Below are positions 13,158-22,424 of a stretch of DNA of 64,000 bases, in pieces. Within the stretch, counting starts at the first letter, position 1, and the number at the start of each line of letters is the position of its first letter. Source of the DNA: Candidatus Desulfobacillus denitrificans (GTDB lineage Bacteria; Pseudomonadota; Gammaproteobacteria; Burkholderiales; Rhodocyclaceae); assembly GCA_017347485.1 (NCBI GenBank), contig AP021857.1:1345390-1409389 (forward strand), given 5' to 3'. The notes under the pieces are model-generated. The model did no database searches. It was not told the origin of the DNA and was given only the letters and a program-made list of their open reading frames with translations. Both the position numbers and the translations under genes were made by a program.

Positions 13158-14381
13158 ATGAGCAATCGCAGACAGTTCATCATCAGGAGTGCGGTGCTGG
13201 GCGGGGCCGCCGCCGTGATGGGTGCGCCGGCCTTGCTGCACGCGCAGGCGGCATCGATCAAGATCGGCTACACGGTGTCCAAGACCGGGCCGAATGCGGG
13301 CGGTGCGACTTCCCAGATCACCCCGGTCTACAAGATGTGGGTGCGCGAGGTCAATGACGCGGGCGGCATCCAGGTTGGAGGACGCCGAATGCCGCTGGAA
13401 GTCATCGAGTACGACGACCGTTCCAGCTCCGAGGAAGCGGTGCGCGCCTACGAGCGGCTGGCCACGCAGGACAAGGTCGATTTCGTGCTGGCGCCCTGGT
13501 CCACCGGGATCAACCTGGCCATTGCGCCGACGCTCAACAAGTACAACTACCCGCATCTGGCGGTGGCGGCCATCACCGACATGGCGCCGCAGCTGGTCAA
13601 GCGCTGGGGCAACATTTTCTTTGTCCAGGGCGGCGGCTCCATGTATGGCGAGGCGCTGATGGACATCCTGGATGTGCAGCGCAAGGCCGGCCTGATCGGC
13701 AGCAACATCGCGATGGTGAGCATTGCCGACGGTTTCGGCGTGGATCTCTCCGGGGGCGCGCGCAAGGCCGCGGCCAAGCACGGCTTCAAGTTCGTGTATG
13801 ACAAGTCCTACCCGGTGGGCACGCAGGACATGTCGCCCCTGATCAACGAGGCCAAGGCGCTGAACCCCGACGTGTTCGTGGCTTTCTCGTACCCGCCCGA
13901 CACGGTGGCGCTGACCGAGCAGGCGCGCGTCTCCTCCTTCAATCCCAAGGTGTTCTTCGTGGGGATCGGAACGGCCTTCCCGATGTTCCTCAAGCGCTTC
14001 GGCGCCAACGTCGAGGGCATCATGGGCGTGGGCGGCACCAATGCGGACGACCCGCGCTTCAAGGAGTTCTACAAGAAGCACGTGGAGCTCGGCGGCGCCG
14101 AGCCCGACCGCTTCACCAACATCAACATCTACTCGAGCCTGCAGATCCTGCAGCAGGCCATCGAGCGGGCGGGAACGCTGGATCGGGCCGCCGTCATCGC
14201 GGAGATCAAGAAGGGCACCTTCGACACCGCCAACGGAGCGATGAAGTTCACGGACCAGCAATGGCGCGACCTGTGGTTCACCGGCCAGTGGCAAAACGGC
14301 CAGTACTACGGCGTGGCGCCTGCCGGCAAGCCGGGCGCGCGCAAGGTGCTGTTGCCCAAGCCGGCCTGGAAGCCGGTCTGA
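13158..14381 (+). CDS. LIV-type ABC transporter substrate-binding protein
   Basis: A 407-residue periplasmic protein of the branched-chain amino acid/amide binding family (Peripla_BP_6). The N-terminus has a twin-arginine-like start (NRRQFI) and a hydrophobic stretch ending in LHAQA near residue 31. The mature part begins SIKIGYTVSKTGPNAGG. In aromatic-degrading betaproteobacteria, binding proteins of this kind often take up aromatic acids rather than amino acids. The neighbouring aromatic ALDH supports that here, as inference. GAAGGAGA is the ribosome site. Confidence 0.88.
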   Translation: MSNRRQFIIRSAVLGGAAAVMGAPALLHAQAASIKIGYTVSKTGPNAGGATSQITPVYKMWVREVNDAGGIQVGGRRMPLEVIEYDDRSSSEEAVRAYERLATQDKVDFVLAPWSTGINLAIAPTLNKYNYPHLAVAAITDMAPQLVKRWGNIFFVQGGGSMYGEALMDILDVQRKAGLIGSNIAMVSIADGFGVDLSGGARKAAAKHGFKFVYDKSYPVGTQDMSPLINEAKALNPDVFVAFSYPPDTVALTEQARVSSFNPKVFFVGIGTAFPMFLKRFGANVEGIMGVGGTNADDPRFKEFYKKHVELGGAEPDRFTNINIYSSLQILQQAIERAGTLDRAAVIAEIKKGTFDTANGAMKFTDQQWRDLWFTGQWQNGQYYGVAPAGKPGARKVLLPKPAWKPV

Positions 14382-14403
14382 GGCAGCGGGCTCGTCGGCG
14401 GGC

Positions 14404-15282
14404 ATGCAGCTGATCGTCGAGCTGTTGCTGTTTGGTCTGACCCTGGGCGGCCTGTACGCCATGGTCGCCATGGGTCTGACCCTGCAGTACGGCGTGGCGC
14501 GCATCATGCATCTGGCCTACGGCGAGTGGCTGATCGCGGCCGCCTTCGGTGCCTATGCGGCATTCACCTATTGGCAGGTCAATCCGCTGATCACGCTGGC
14601 ACTGTCGTTGCCGGTGGGATTTGCGGTGAACTGGCTCGTGTACCAGGTGCTGCTGTCGCCGCTGGTGCGCCGCACCCAGGCCGGACCGGCGCTGGAGGTG
14701 GACAGCCTGCTGGCCACCTTCGGCTTGCTGTTCGTGGTGCAGGGCGTGATGGTGGTGCTGTTCGGCGGCAGCTACCACAGCTACAACTTCGCCGCGGAGG
14801 CGGTGAACATCGGCGGCGCGCTGATTGCTCGCAACCGCCTCATCATGTTCGGCCTCACGGTCCTGGCGGGCCTGTCCATCTACCTGTTTCTCTCCCGCAC
14901 CCGTGCCGGGGCGGCGGTGCGGGCCGTGGCGACGGCGCCGGGCAATGCACCGCTGGTCGGCATCGATGTGCGCAAGGTGTCGGCCATCACCTTTGCCGTG
15001 GGCGGCGCCCTGGTGGCGGCAGGCGGCGTGCTGGCCAGCATGTTTCTGACTTTCAGTGCCTCCATGGGTGTGATCTTCACCATGAAGGCGCTGATCGTCA
15101 TCATCATGGGTGGCGTGGGCAACATGCTGGGCGCCGTGGTGGCCGGCTTGCTGCTGGGCATGGCCGAAACCCTGGTGGCGCGCCTGGTGGACCCGGGCCT
15201 GACGCTGGCGGTCAATTACCTCTTGTTCCTGAGCGTGCTGCTGTGGCGGCCGGCGGGCCTATTTGGCCGCCCTGTGCGATGA
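14404..15282 (+). CDS. LIV-type ABC transporter permease, LivH family
   Basis: A 292-residue inner-membrane permease with about eight hydrophobic segments. The N-terminal LTLGGLYAMVAMGLTLQYGVAR and the GGVGNMLGAVVAGLLLG segment near 240 are the LivH hallmarks; the latter contacts the ATPase. Its stop overlaps the LivM start by 4 bases. It pairs with LivM to form the channel of the importer. Confidence 0.92.
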   Translation: MQLIVELLLFGLTLGGLYAMVAMGLTLQYGVARIMHLAYGEWLIAAAFGAYAAFTYWQVNPLITLALSLPVGFAVNWLVYQVLLSPLVRRTQAGPALEVDSLLATFGLLFVVQGVMVVLFGGSYHSYNFAAEAVNIGGALIARNRLIMFGLTVLAGLSIYLFLSRTRAGAAVRAVATAPGNAPLVGIDVRKVSAITFAVGGALVAAGGVLASMFLTFSASMGVIFTMKALIVIIMGGVGNMLGAVVAGLLLGMAETLVARLVDPGLTLAVNYLLFLSVLLWRPAGLFGRPVR

Positions 15283-16211
15283 AGCTGCCGCAAAAGAAAT
15301 CCCTGTTGCTGGTCTGGGGCATGCTGGCGGCGGCGGCGCTGCTGCCGGTATTGAGCAGCAACGACTACTACCTCGGTCTGGGGATCAATCTGTCGCAATA
15401 CGTGCTCATGGCCACCGCCTGGGCCGTGTTCTCGGGCCCGACGCGTTACGTGTCCCTGGCCAGCGTGGCCTTCTATGGCATCGGCGCCTATGCCGTAGCC
15501 GTGGTGGGCGATGCGCTGCCGCTGCCGGTGGTGTTCCTCATTGCCGTGGCGGCGGGCAGCCTGCTGGCCTTGCTGGTCGGGCTGGCCACGCTGCGCCTGT
15601 CGGGCACCTATTTCGTGATCTTCACCTTCGGTCTGGCCGAGCTGGTGCGCCAGCTGTTCACCTGGTACGAAGTGAACATCACCAAGACCGTGGGCCGTTA
15701 CATCTTTCTGGAGGTGACGCCGCGGCAGATCTATTGGGAATTGCTGGCGCTGCTGGCCTTGCTGTTTGCCCTGAGCTGGTGGATCCAGCGTTCGCGGCTG
15801 GGGCTGGCCCTGCGGGTGATCGGCGAGGACGAGATGGTGGCGCGTCACATCGGCATCGACGTGACGCGCTCCAAGCTGGTGCTGTTCGTGGTCAGTTCGG
15901 CTTTCATCACGTTGACCGGGGCGATCATGGCGCCGCGCTGGACCTATATCGACCCGGCCATCTCCTTCAATGCCGTCATTTCCTTCCAGGTGGTGATCAT
16001 GGCGCTGCTGGGCGGCGCGGGCAGTCTTTTCGGGCCGGTGGCGGGCGCGATTCCCCTGAGCCTGCTGTTCGAGTTCCTGTCCGCGCGCTTTCCCAACCAC
16101 TTCTCCATTCTGCTGGGCGCGGCCTTCATGGTGATCGTGTACTTTGTTCCCAACGGCGTGGCGGCGGCGCTGTCGGCCTGGTGGCGCCGCCGCGGCAAGG
16201 CGGCCGCATGA
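15279..16211 (+). CDS. LIV-type ABC transporter permease, LivM family
   Basis: A 310-residue permease, mostly hydrophobic, with the LivM pattern: YVSLASVAFYGIGAYA near 59-74, LRLSGTYFVIFTFGLAELVRQ near 105-125 and LGGAGSLFGPVAGA near 246-259. The ATG overlaps the LivH stop and its own stop overlaps the LivG start, so the permeases and ATPases are translated in series. Confidence 0.92.
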   Translation: MKLPQKKSLLLVWGMLAAAALLPVLSSNDYYLGLGINLSQYVLMATAWAVFSGPTRYVSLASVAFYGIGAYAVAVVGDALPLPVVFLIAVAAGSLLALLVGLATLRLSGTYFVIFTFGLAELVRQLFTWYEVNITKTVGRYIFLEVTPRQIYWELLALLALLFALSWWIQRSRLGLALRVIGEDEMVARHIGIDVTRSKLVLFVVSSAFITLTGAIMAPRWTYIDPAISFNAVISFQVVIMALLGGAGSLFGPVAGAIPLSLLFEFLSARFPNHFSILLGAAFMVIVYFVPNGVAAALSAWWRRRGKAAA

Positions 16212-16948
16212 ACAGCTCGGCGCCCATGTTGCGGGTTCGCGGGTTGAGCCGCAGCTTCGGGGGTCTGCGCGCGGTGGACCGGCTCGATCTGGAAGTCGGT
16301 CGCGGCGAGATCGTCGGCCTGCTGGGCCCCAACGGTTCGGGCAAAACCACGGCCATGAACCTCATCTCCGGTGCATTGGTGCCGGACGCCGGCGTGGTGG
16401 AATTCGACGGCGAGCCCGTGCAGGGCCTGCCGGCCTTCAAGCTGGCGCGCAAGGGCATGGCCCGCTCGTTTCAGCTCGTGCGCGTGCCGTGCGAGCTCAG
16501 CTGCCTGGAAAACGTGATCAGCGGGCTGGCTTTCGGGCCGCGCGGCATCTGGGGCGAGGCCGCGCGCACCCGGGCGCGCGGCCATCTGGCGCGGGTGGGT
16601 CTGGCCGACAAGGCCGACGTGCCGGCTGGCGAGCTGACCTACATCGATCAGAAGCGGCTGGAGCTGGCGCGCGCGCTGGCCTTGCAGCCCAAGCTGCTGC
16701 TGCTCGACGAGTGGCTGGCGGGCCTGAACCCGACGGAATTGCAGGAGGGCATCGCCCTGGTGCGGGAGATTCGCGACAGCGGGCTGAGCATCCTGATGGT
16801 GGAGCACGTGATGGACGCGATCCGCGCACTGTGTACCCGCTGCGTCGTGATGAGCGCCGGCTGGGTCATCGCGCAGGGGCAGACCGCCGAGGTGCTGGCG
16901 CATCCGGATGTGCTGGCGGCTTACCTGGGAGGGGCGGCCCATGCTTGA
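16208..16948 (+). CDS. LIV-type ABC transporter ATPase, LivG family, altered signature
   Basis: A 246-residue ATPase. Walker A GPNGSGKTT at 40-48 and Walker B LLLLDE near 161-166 are intact. The ABC signature is not: where LivG proteins usually read LSYGQQ, this one reads LTYIDQ (142-147), and the loop after Walker B reads DEWLAGLNP instead of the common DEPAAGLNP. The missing signature glycine may lower ATP hydrolysis at one site of the LivG/LivF dimer. It starts inside the livM end (ATGA overlap). Confidence 0.85.
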   Translation: MNSSAPMLRVRGLSRSFGGLRAVDRLDLEVGRGEIVGLLGPNGSGKTTAMNLISGALVPDAGVVEFDGEPVQGLPAFKLARKGMARSFQLVRVPCELSCLENVISGLAFGPRGIWGEAARTRARGHLARVGLADKADVPAGELTYIDQKRLELARALALQPKLLLLDEWLAGLNPTELQEGIALVREIRDSGLSILMVEHVMDAIRALCTRCVVMSAGWVIAQGQTAEVLAHPDVLAAYLGGAAHA

Positions 16949-17651
16949 AGTCTCGGGGCTGTCGGTCAGCTACGGGCGGCACCTCGCGCTCAGCGGTGCG
17001 GCGCTGTCGGTCGCACGGGGCGAGATCGTTGCCATGCTGGGGGCCAACGGCGCGGGCAAGTCCACGCTGCTCAAGGCGGTGGCGGGGATGGTGGCGGCGC
17101 ATCCGGGGGCGCGCATTGAACTCGACGGCCGCTCCCTGGTGGGGCAGGCGCCGCATCACATTGTTGATCGGGGTCTGGCGCTGGTGCCGGAGGGCCGGGG
17201 CGTGTTCGGCGAGCTCAGCGTCGAGGAGAACCTGGCGCTGGGCGCCTACCCGTCGCGTGCCCGCGCGGCTGAGGCACGCACGCGTGCCTCGGTGCTGGAT
17301 TTGTTTCCACGCCTGGGCGAACGCCTGGGGCAACAGGTGCGCACCATGAGCGGGGGCGAACAGCAGATGGTGGCGATCGGGCGCGCGCTGATGTCCGCGC
17401 CCACCATCTTGCTGCTGGACGAGCCCTCGCTGGGCCTGTCGCCTCTGTTGTCCCATGAATTGTTCCAGGCGCTGCGGCGCATTCGGGACACCGGCCTGGG
17501 CATCTTGCTGGTGGAGCAGAACGCGCGCCTGAGCCTGGAGATCGGGGACCGTGCCTATGTGATGGCCACCGGGGTGGTCAGCGGCGGGGGTTCGGCGGCG
17601 CAGGCGCTCGATGACGATGCGGTACAGCGCGCCTACCTGGGTGCGGTTTGA
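16941..17651 (+). CDS. LIV-type ABC transporter ATPase, LivF family
   Basis: A 236-residue ATPase with Walker A GANGAGKST at 34-42, signature MSGGEQQM near 136-143, and Walker B LLLDEPSLGLSP. All motifs are canonical, unlike the partner LivG. The start at 16941 follows GGGAGGGG and overlaps livG by 8 bases. Valine codons are about 12 GTG, 5 GTC, 3 GTT and 1 GTA by eye, against a near-even GTG:GTC split in ligI, part of the composition shift of this cassette. Confidence 0.9.
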   Translation: MLEVSGLSVSYGRHLALSGAALSVARGEIVAMLGANGAGKSTLLKAVAGMVAAHPGARIELDGRSLVGQAPHHIVDRGLALVPEGRGVFGELSVEENLALGAYPSRARAAEARTRASVLDLFPRLGERLGQQVRTMSGGEQQMVAIGRALMSAPTILLLDEPSLGLSPLLSHELFQALRRIRDTGLGILLVEQNARLSLEIGDRAYVMATGVVSGGGSAAQALDDDAVQRAYLGAV

Positions 17652-17674
17652 TTTCCCGAGCTGAGGAGGCGGCG

Positions 17675-18442
17675 ATGGCTGACATGAAAGACAAGGTCTG
17701 CGTGATCACCGGCGGCGCGGGCAGCCTCGGGCAGGCGTCGGCGCGCGCGCTGCTGGCGCAGGGCGCCTATGTGTTCCTGGTCGATCACAACGAGGACGCC
17801 TTGCGCGGCGCTGCGCAGGCGCTGGGCGGCGATGCGGCGCGGATGGCGTGGGCGGTGGCCGATGTGTCCGATGCGGCCCAGGCGCGCGGCTACCTGGCGC
17901 AGGCACGCGCACGCTGGAATCGCGGCCTGGACTTCCTGTTTTGCAATGCCGGCATCAATGGCGCCATCGCGCCCCTGGCCGAGTACCCCGAAGACGTGTT
18001 CGACGCCGTCATGGCGGTGAATGTGCGCGGCACCTTCCTTGCCCTGAAATACGGCCTGCCGCTGCTCAACGATGGCGCCAGCGTGCTCATCAACGCCAGC
18101 GTGGTGGCGGTGACGGCCGACCCGGGCATCGCCGCCTACGCCACCTCCAAGCACGCGCTGCTGGGGCTGATGCGGGTGGCGGCCAAGGAGGGTGCAGGGC
18201 GCGGCATTCGCGTCAACGCGATTGCGCCGGGACCGATTGCCAACGAATTCCAGGCCGACATCGAGCGGCGCCTGTCCACCGTGGTGGGGCGTGACGCCAC
18301 GGCCATGCTGGACGCCAAGATTCCGCTGGGACGGCACGGGCGGCCGGCCGAGATCGCCGAGATGGTGCTGTTTCTGGCCGGCGCGCGCAGCAGCTTTTCG
18401 ACCGGTGGCGTGTTCATGGCCGACGGCGGCATGCACGTTTAG
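17675..18442 (+). CDS. Short-chain dehydrogenase/reductase
   Basis: A 255-residue classical SDR. Nucleotide motif TGGAGSLG at 12-19, CNAG near 88-91, and the catalytic Ser of NASVVAV with YATSK downstream. C-terminal GGVFMADGGMHV is usual. GAGGAGG at 17663-17669 sets the ATG at 17675; a TTG at 17648 is possible but weaker. It follows livF by 23 bases and ends the plus-strand part of the cassette. The substrate is unknown; an aryl alcohol that would give the ALDH its aldehyde is a reasonable guess. Confidence 0.82.
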   Translation: MADMKDKVCVITGGAGSLGQASARALLAQGAYVFLVDHNEDALRGAAQALGGDAARMAWAVADVSDAAQARGYLAQARARWNRGLDFLFCNAGINGAIAPLAEYPEDVFDAVMAVNVRGTFLALKYGLPLLNDGASVLINASVVAVTADPGIAAYATSKHALLGLMRVAAKEGAGRGIRVNAIAPGPIANEFQADIERRLSTVVGRDATAMLDAKIPLGRHGRPAEIAEMVLFLAGARSSFSTGGVFMADGGMHV

Positions 18443-18503
18443 TTGCGCCCGGTCGGCGGCGAGATCGAAGCGGTGGCGGCTGCCGCGAACCGATCGCGCA
18501 AGG

Positions 18504-19307
18504 TCATTTCGCGCCTTGTTCCTTTTTGATCCAGTCGGCAATCCGCTTCGTCACCTCCGCCTCGATTCCCTGGAACTGGTGATATCCCGAGCTGCAGGGC
18601 GTTGACCGATTGCCGCGGGGCGAGTTGTCGCCGCCTTCGACCGGGATCAGGTCCGCCCTGGCAGCCTTCTTCATCGATGCAACGAGGGGCGGAATGGCAT
18701 CGAACGGCGTGTGCTTGCACTCGTCGATACGGTGATGCACCCACAGGACGGGGACGCCGATTTCGGCCAGGCTCGCATCCGTCACGAGGTGGGTCAGCGA
18801 CGGGTTCGGTGCATGGCTGGTCGTCGCGGAAGTCAGCACGATGCCATTCGGGCCGCGCGGGCCCAGCCGTACGGCGGCGTTCGCCGCCGACAGCGAGCCG
18901 TTGCTGGTGCCGATCGCCCACACCGGCAGGCCGCTTTCGGTGCGCAGGAAGGCAATCACCGCCGCGGCATCCTCCGCATGCTCGGGCGAAGCACGAAAGC
19001 CGCCGTTCAAGTCCCGTCGATCGGAAGGGGCGTCGACCACCGCCACGCTGATGTCGTTGGCCGTGAAGCGATCGAGCGCGCCCGCGCCGGAGAGGAACTG
19101 GTTGTTCCAGTTCATGGTGCCGTTCGGGTAAATGCCGACGTTGCCGCCGCCGCCCTGGAAGAGGACGGCGCTGGCGACGGGGTTGGCAGCCCGGGCGTAG
19201 GCGATTCGCACCGTCACGTCGGGGCGGCTGGACAGATCCCTGACCACGACCTGTCCGTGGGCGATCGAGGCGGCGAAGGCCGCCGCTGCGGCCAGAAAAC
19301 GCAACAT
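18504..19307 (-). CDS. Secreted alpha/beta hydrolase
   Basis: A 267-residue exported protein: signal peptide MLRFLAAAAAFAASIAHG, then a serine-hydrolase fold. Nucleophile Ser135 (GTSNG), Asp195 (HHRIDECK) and His243 (SGYHQFQG) form a plausible triad. AGGGAGGG precedes the ATG. The family is not one I can name; a periplasmic esterase acting on ester-bound aromatics would suit the neighbours, as inference. It converges on the SDR gene and sits just inside the right-hand 24-base-unit palindrome. Confidence 0.7.
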   Translation of the reverse strand: MLRFLAAAAAFAASIAHGQVVVRDLSSRPDVTVRIAYARAANPVASAVLFQGGGGNVGIYPNGTMNWNNQFLSGAGALDRFTANDISVAVVDAPSDRRDLNGGFRASPEHAEDAAAVIAFLRTESGLPVWAIGTSNGSLSAANAAVRLGPRGPNGIVLTSATTSHAPNPSLTHLVTDASLAEIGVPVLWVHHRIDECKHTPFDAIPPLVASMKKAARADLIPVEGGDNSPRGNRSTPCSSGYHQFQGIEAEVTKRIADWIKKEQGAK

Positions 19308-19477
19308 GCTGTCCCTCCCTGATGGAAGCTCCCCGCGGCACGCCGCCGCGTCGCGGAAAAAGAACCGCGTTCGTTGATTTTGACAGAATTTCCGGCTCGA
19401 CAAGTGGTGCTTACCGCCGCCAACTTGAGCGTGCTGGCCGATGGCGAGCATTTGCGACGCCTGGCGACATGAGGAAC

Positions 19478-19525
19478 AGAAGTCAGTCCCCACGGTACGG
19501 CGCCGTGTTGCGGGGACTGACTTTT
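19478..19525. repeat. Imperfect palindrome of two 24-base units
   Basis: Two facing units: AGAAGTCAGT-CCCCACGGT-ACGGC at 19478-19501 and, on the other strand, AAAAGTCAGT-CCCCGCAAC-ACGGC at 19502-19525. The arms differ in the variable part, so the hairpin is imperfect. It lies 4 bases beyond the stop of the minus-strand MaoC gene, whose transcript it may end. With 11293-11340 it brackets the ALDH-Liv-SDR-hydrolase cassette. Confidence 0.8.
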
Positions 19526-19529
19526 GTGG

Positions 19530-19991
19530 TTAGTCGTAGCGCCGCGCGATCATTTCGGCGACGCAGGCAGGCTTGTGCTGGCCTTCGATCTCGATCAGGG
19601 CGTGCCAGGTGAGCTGGATGCCGCCGGGGATGTCTTCCAGCGCGGCGAGGGTGAAGCGCGCGCGGATGCGGTCGCCGGCGCGCACCGGCGCGGCGAAGCG
19701 CACGCGGTTGAGGCCGTAGTTGATGCTCATGCGGCCGCCCTGGACCTCGAGCGTCTCCAGCATCATGTGCGGCAGCAGCGACAGCGTCAGGTAGCCGTGG
19801 GCGATGGTCGCGCCGAAGGGCGACTCGACCTTGGCGCGGGCGGGATCGACGTGGATCCACTGGTGGTCGCCGGTGGCGTCGGCGAAGCGGTCGATGCGCT
19901 CCTGGTCGACGGCCAGCCAGTCGCTGGCGGCGATTTCCCTGCCGACCCACTGGCGGAGTTCTTCCAGGCTCTTGATGGTGATCTTGGGCAT
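19530..19991 (-). CDS. MaoC-like (R)-specific enoyl-CoA hydratase
   Basis: A 153-residue hot-dog fold hydratase with the catalytic Asp42-x4-His47 pair (ATGDHQWIHVD), like the NodN/PhaJ group. It would hydrate a trans-2-enoyl-CoA to the (R)-3-hydroxyacyl-CoA. Last gene of the minus-strand acyl-CoA operon; 41 bases separate it from the ComB-like gene upstream. The stop lies next to the 24-base-unit palindrome. Confidence 0.85.
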   Translation of the reverse strand: MPKITIKSLEELRQWVGREIAASDWLAVDQERIDRFADATGDHQWIHVDPARAKVESPFGATIAHGYLTLSLLPHMMLETLEVQGGRMSINYGLNRVRFAAPVRAGDRIRARFTLAALEDIPGGIQLTWHALIEIEGQHKPACVAEMIARRYD

Positions 19992-20032
19992 GGCTCAATT
20001 GTCCGCGGGAACGCGGAGGGGGCGGTTGGGAT

Positions 20033-20755
20033 TCAATTCTTCGCGGCGAGCAGACGATCGCCGTCGAGCTTCGGCACGACCGCGTAGCGGCTCTTCTGCG
20101 CGGCGAAGTCGACCTCGCGCTCGAGGCGGCGCTCCAGCATCATGCGGCCGACGCGGGCGCGGCGCAGGCATTCGCCGGCGTCGTTCCTCTCGTAGAGCAG
20201 CATGGCGGCGAGGGCGGCGTCGCTGAGATCGTGCGCCAGGGGCTGCCGCGCGAACAGCGAAACGAGGTAGCCGGCGCCGTAGAAGTCCTCGAGGTTGAAG
20301 TTGTCGGCCGAGCCGGAGCAGACGATCAGCACCGTCTCGCCGGCATGCCGTTCGGCGATGCGTGCGACCACCGCCTCGCCGTTGAGCAGGGCGGCGACAT
20401 AGACGTGGTCGGCCCCGCGCGCCTTGTTGACCGCCACCGTGCCGTTGGTGGTGGAATACACCAGCGACTTGCCGGCGAGGTTCTCGGCGAGCAGATGCAG
20501 CGGCGTCGGCGGGACGAAGCCGGGCAGGGTCTCGGCGTTCAATTCGCCGGAGAGCACGCAGTCGCCGGCCGGGTGGCGCGCCGCCTCGGCCCGCGCCGCC
20601 GCGCCGTCGAGCGTCGGGATCACCTCGGCGGCGCCGTGCGCCAGGGCGGTGACGATGCTCGAGGTGGCGAAGAGGATGTCGAGCACGACCACCGTCTTGC
20701 CGGCCAGGCGCTGGGCGTCGAGTTCCTCCTTCTTCAGCAGGACGTGGATTTTCAT
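20033..20755 (-). CDS. 2-phosphosulfolactate phosphatase-like protein (ComB family)
   Basis: A 240-residue ComB-family protein. [17 protein letters not shown] near 26-42 and [18 protein letters not shown] near 112-129 are the family signatures; [21 protein letters not shown] near 160-180 is the metal-site region. In methanogens ComB removes phosphate from 2-phosphosulfolactate during coenzyme M synthesis. The bacterial homologues have no proven substrate. It overlaps the MaoC gene upstream by 4 bases, so it is made with acyl-CoA enzymes, where a sulfolactate role is hard to place. Confidence 0.8.
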   Translation of the reverse strand: MKIHVLLKKEELDAQRLAGKTVVVLDILFATSSIVTALAHGAAEVIPTLDGAAARAEAARHPAGDCVLSGELNAETLPGFVPPTPLHLLAENLAGKSLVYSTTNGTVAVNKARGADHVYVAALLNGEAVVARIAERHAGETVLIVCSGSADNFNLEDFYGAGYLVSLFARQPLAHDLSDAALAAMLLYERNDAGECLRRARVGRMMLERRLEREVDFAAQKSRYAVVPKLDGDRLLAAKN

Positions 20756-21213
20756 TTGCGGTGGCTGCGCCGGTGCATCATGCCGTAGCCTTCCATCTGC
20801 ATGACTTCCTCGCCGTTCTGGTTGAGCACTTCCCAGCGGTTGCGCAGCAGGCCGATGTGCGGCTTGCTGTCCAGGGGGCGCGCCTCCAGCACGACGCTGC
20901 GCACGTGCAGCGTGTCGCCGGGGCGCACCGGCTTCAGCCAGCGGATGTTCTCGACGCCGGGCGAGGCGAGGTTGGCGGAGTCGAGCAGGTAGGCGTCGCA
21001 CATCATGCGCATGCACAGGCTGCAGGTGTGCCAGCCGCTGGCGATGAGGCCGCCGAACTGGGAGTGTTTCGCCGCCTCCTCGTCGATATGGAAGGGCTGC
21101 GGGTCGAACTCCCTGGCGAAGCGGACGATGTCCTCCTTGCTCAGGGTGATGCCGCCGTACTCGGCGACGCTGCCGACGGGAAAATCCTCCCAGTAAAGCT
21201 TCTTCTTGCTCAT
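20752..21213 (-). CDS. MaoC-like enoyl-CoA hydratase
   Basis: A 153-residue hot-dog hydratase with Asp37-x4-His42 (FDPQPFHID). A different subfamily from the MaoC gene at 19530: it opens [20 protein letters not shown], as in proteins annotated as MaoC dehydratases next to acyl-CoA dehydrogenases. Two hydratases plus a crotonase in one operon suggests more than one enoyl-CoA intermediate. It overlaps genes on both sides by 4 bases. Confidence 0.85.
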   Translation of the reverse strand: MSKKKLYWEDFPVGSVAEYGGITLSKEDIVRFAREFDPQPFHIDEEAAKHSQFGGLIASGWHTCSLCMRMMCDAYLLDSANLASPGVENIRWLKPVRPGDTLHVRSVVLEARPLDSKPHIGLLRNRWEVLNQNGEEVMQMEGYGMMHRRSHRK

Positions 21214-21647
21214 CCTTCGGATTCCTCGCTGGGCTTGGCGGGCGGCATCAGGGCGAAGACGCCCGAGGCGCGCAGGATGCGGCGGCTGCCGACGTGCAGG
21301 TAGCAGTTGGCGTAGGCGAGGCGGCTGCCGATGCGCAGGATGTCGACGTGGGCCTCGACCCAGTCGCCCGGATAGGCGCTCTCGATGAAGTCGGTTGCCA
21401 GGCTCACCGTGACGATCGGCTGCGGCGGCGTGCGCGAGTGGTAGAGCACGATGCCGAGCGCGCTGTCGGCCAGCGTGACCAGCATGCCGCCGTGGACGAT
21501 GCCGCGGGTGTTGGTGTGGCGTTCCCCGATGCGCAGGCCGATGACGATGCCGCCTTCCGACTGCTTCCAGTGGAACGGGCCGAGCTGGTTGAGGTAGTGG
21601 CCGAGGTGCGGGATCGGCTCGAAGCCGGCGGGGACGTCGTCGGACAT
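21210..21647 (-). CDS. PaaI-family acyl-CoA thioesterase
   Basis: A 145-residue single hot-dog thioesterase with the [14 protein letters not shown] motif (His52, Asp60). It probably hydrolyses dead-end or aryl/acyl-CoA esters to recycle CoA. The start at 21647 overlaps nothing upstream (2-base gap from the crotonase stop), while its stop overlaps the next start (ATGA). Confidence 0.85.
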   Translation of the reverse strand: MSDDVPAGFEPIPHLGHYLNQLGPFHWKQSEGGIVIGLRIGERHTNTRGIVHGGMLVTLADSALGIVLYHSRTPPQPIVTVSLATDFIESAYPGDWVEAHVDILRIGSRLAYANCYLHVGSRRILRASGVFALMPPAKPSEESEG

Positions 21648-21649
21648 GC

Positions 21650-22420
21650 TCACTCGAACTTCGAGAAATCCGGCTTGCGCTTCTCGAGGAAGGCGCTGAA
21701 GGCTTCCTTGGCCGCCGGCGAGGCGAGCTGGCGTCTGAAGATCTCGCCCTCGTCCTGCATCGCCTGCGGCACGAGGGCGGCGATGCCCTGCTTCATCAGG
21801 CGCTTGGTCTCGCGCAGCGAGGCGGCCGGCAGGGTGGCGAGTTTTTGCGCGCGCGCCAGCGCGTGGGCGAACACCCCGGCGTCGGGCAGCACGGCGTTGG
21901 CGAGGCCGATCTCGCGGGCCTTGGCGGCATCGAAGGGCTCGCCGAAGAACAGCAGCTCGGCGGCGCGCGGGTGGCCGGCCAGGCGCGGCAGCAGCAGGCT
22001 GGAGGCGGCCTCCGGGCACAGCGCCAGGTTCACGAAGGGCAGCTGGAAGCGCGCGCCTTCGCCGGCATACACCAGGTCGCAGTGCAGCAGCATCGTGGTG
22101 CCGACGCCGACGGCGTTGCCGGTGACGGCGGCAATCAGGGGCTTCGGCGCGGCGGCGATGGCGCGCAGGAAGCGGAACACCGGCCGGTCGGGATCGTCGG
22201 CCGGGCCGTCGAGGAAGTCGGCGAGGTCGTTGCCGGCGGTGAACACCTCGGGCTGGCCGTGGATCAGCACGACGCGCATGGCGTCCTCGCGCGCGACTCG
22301 CTCGAGGGCGTCGGCCATGGCGGCGTACATCGGGCCGGTGAGGGCGTTCTTCTTCTCCGGCCGGCGCATCTCGATGCGCAGGACGCTTGAAGTGAGTTCG
22401 GTGTGGATGTGTTCGCTCAT
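21650..22420 (-). CDS. Enoyl-CoA hydratase/isomerase (crotonase family)
   Basis: A 256-residue crotonase. Oxyanion-hole segments are [10 protein letters not shown] near 61-70 and [23 protein letters not shown] near 98-120. Position 137 in [11 protein letters not shown] offers one catalytic Glu, but the second usual hydratase Glu is less clear, so isomerase or ring-cleaving activity is possible. It sits 4 bases after the acyl-CoA dehydrogenase. Confidence 0.85.
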   Translation of the reverse strand: MSEHIHTELTSSVLRIEMRRPEKKNALTGPMYAAMADALERVAREDAMRVVLIHGQPEVFTAGNDLADFLDGPADDPDRPVFRFLRAIAAAPKPLIAAVTGNAVGVGTTMLLHCDLVYAGEGARFQLPFVNLALCPEAASSLLLPRLAGHPRAAELLFFGEPFDAAKAREIGLANAVLPDAGVFAHALARAQKLATLPAASLRETKRLMKQGIAALVPQAMQDEGEIFRRQLASPAAKEAFSAFLEKRKPDFSKFE

Positions 22421-22424
22421 GGCA

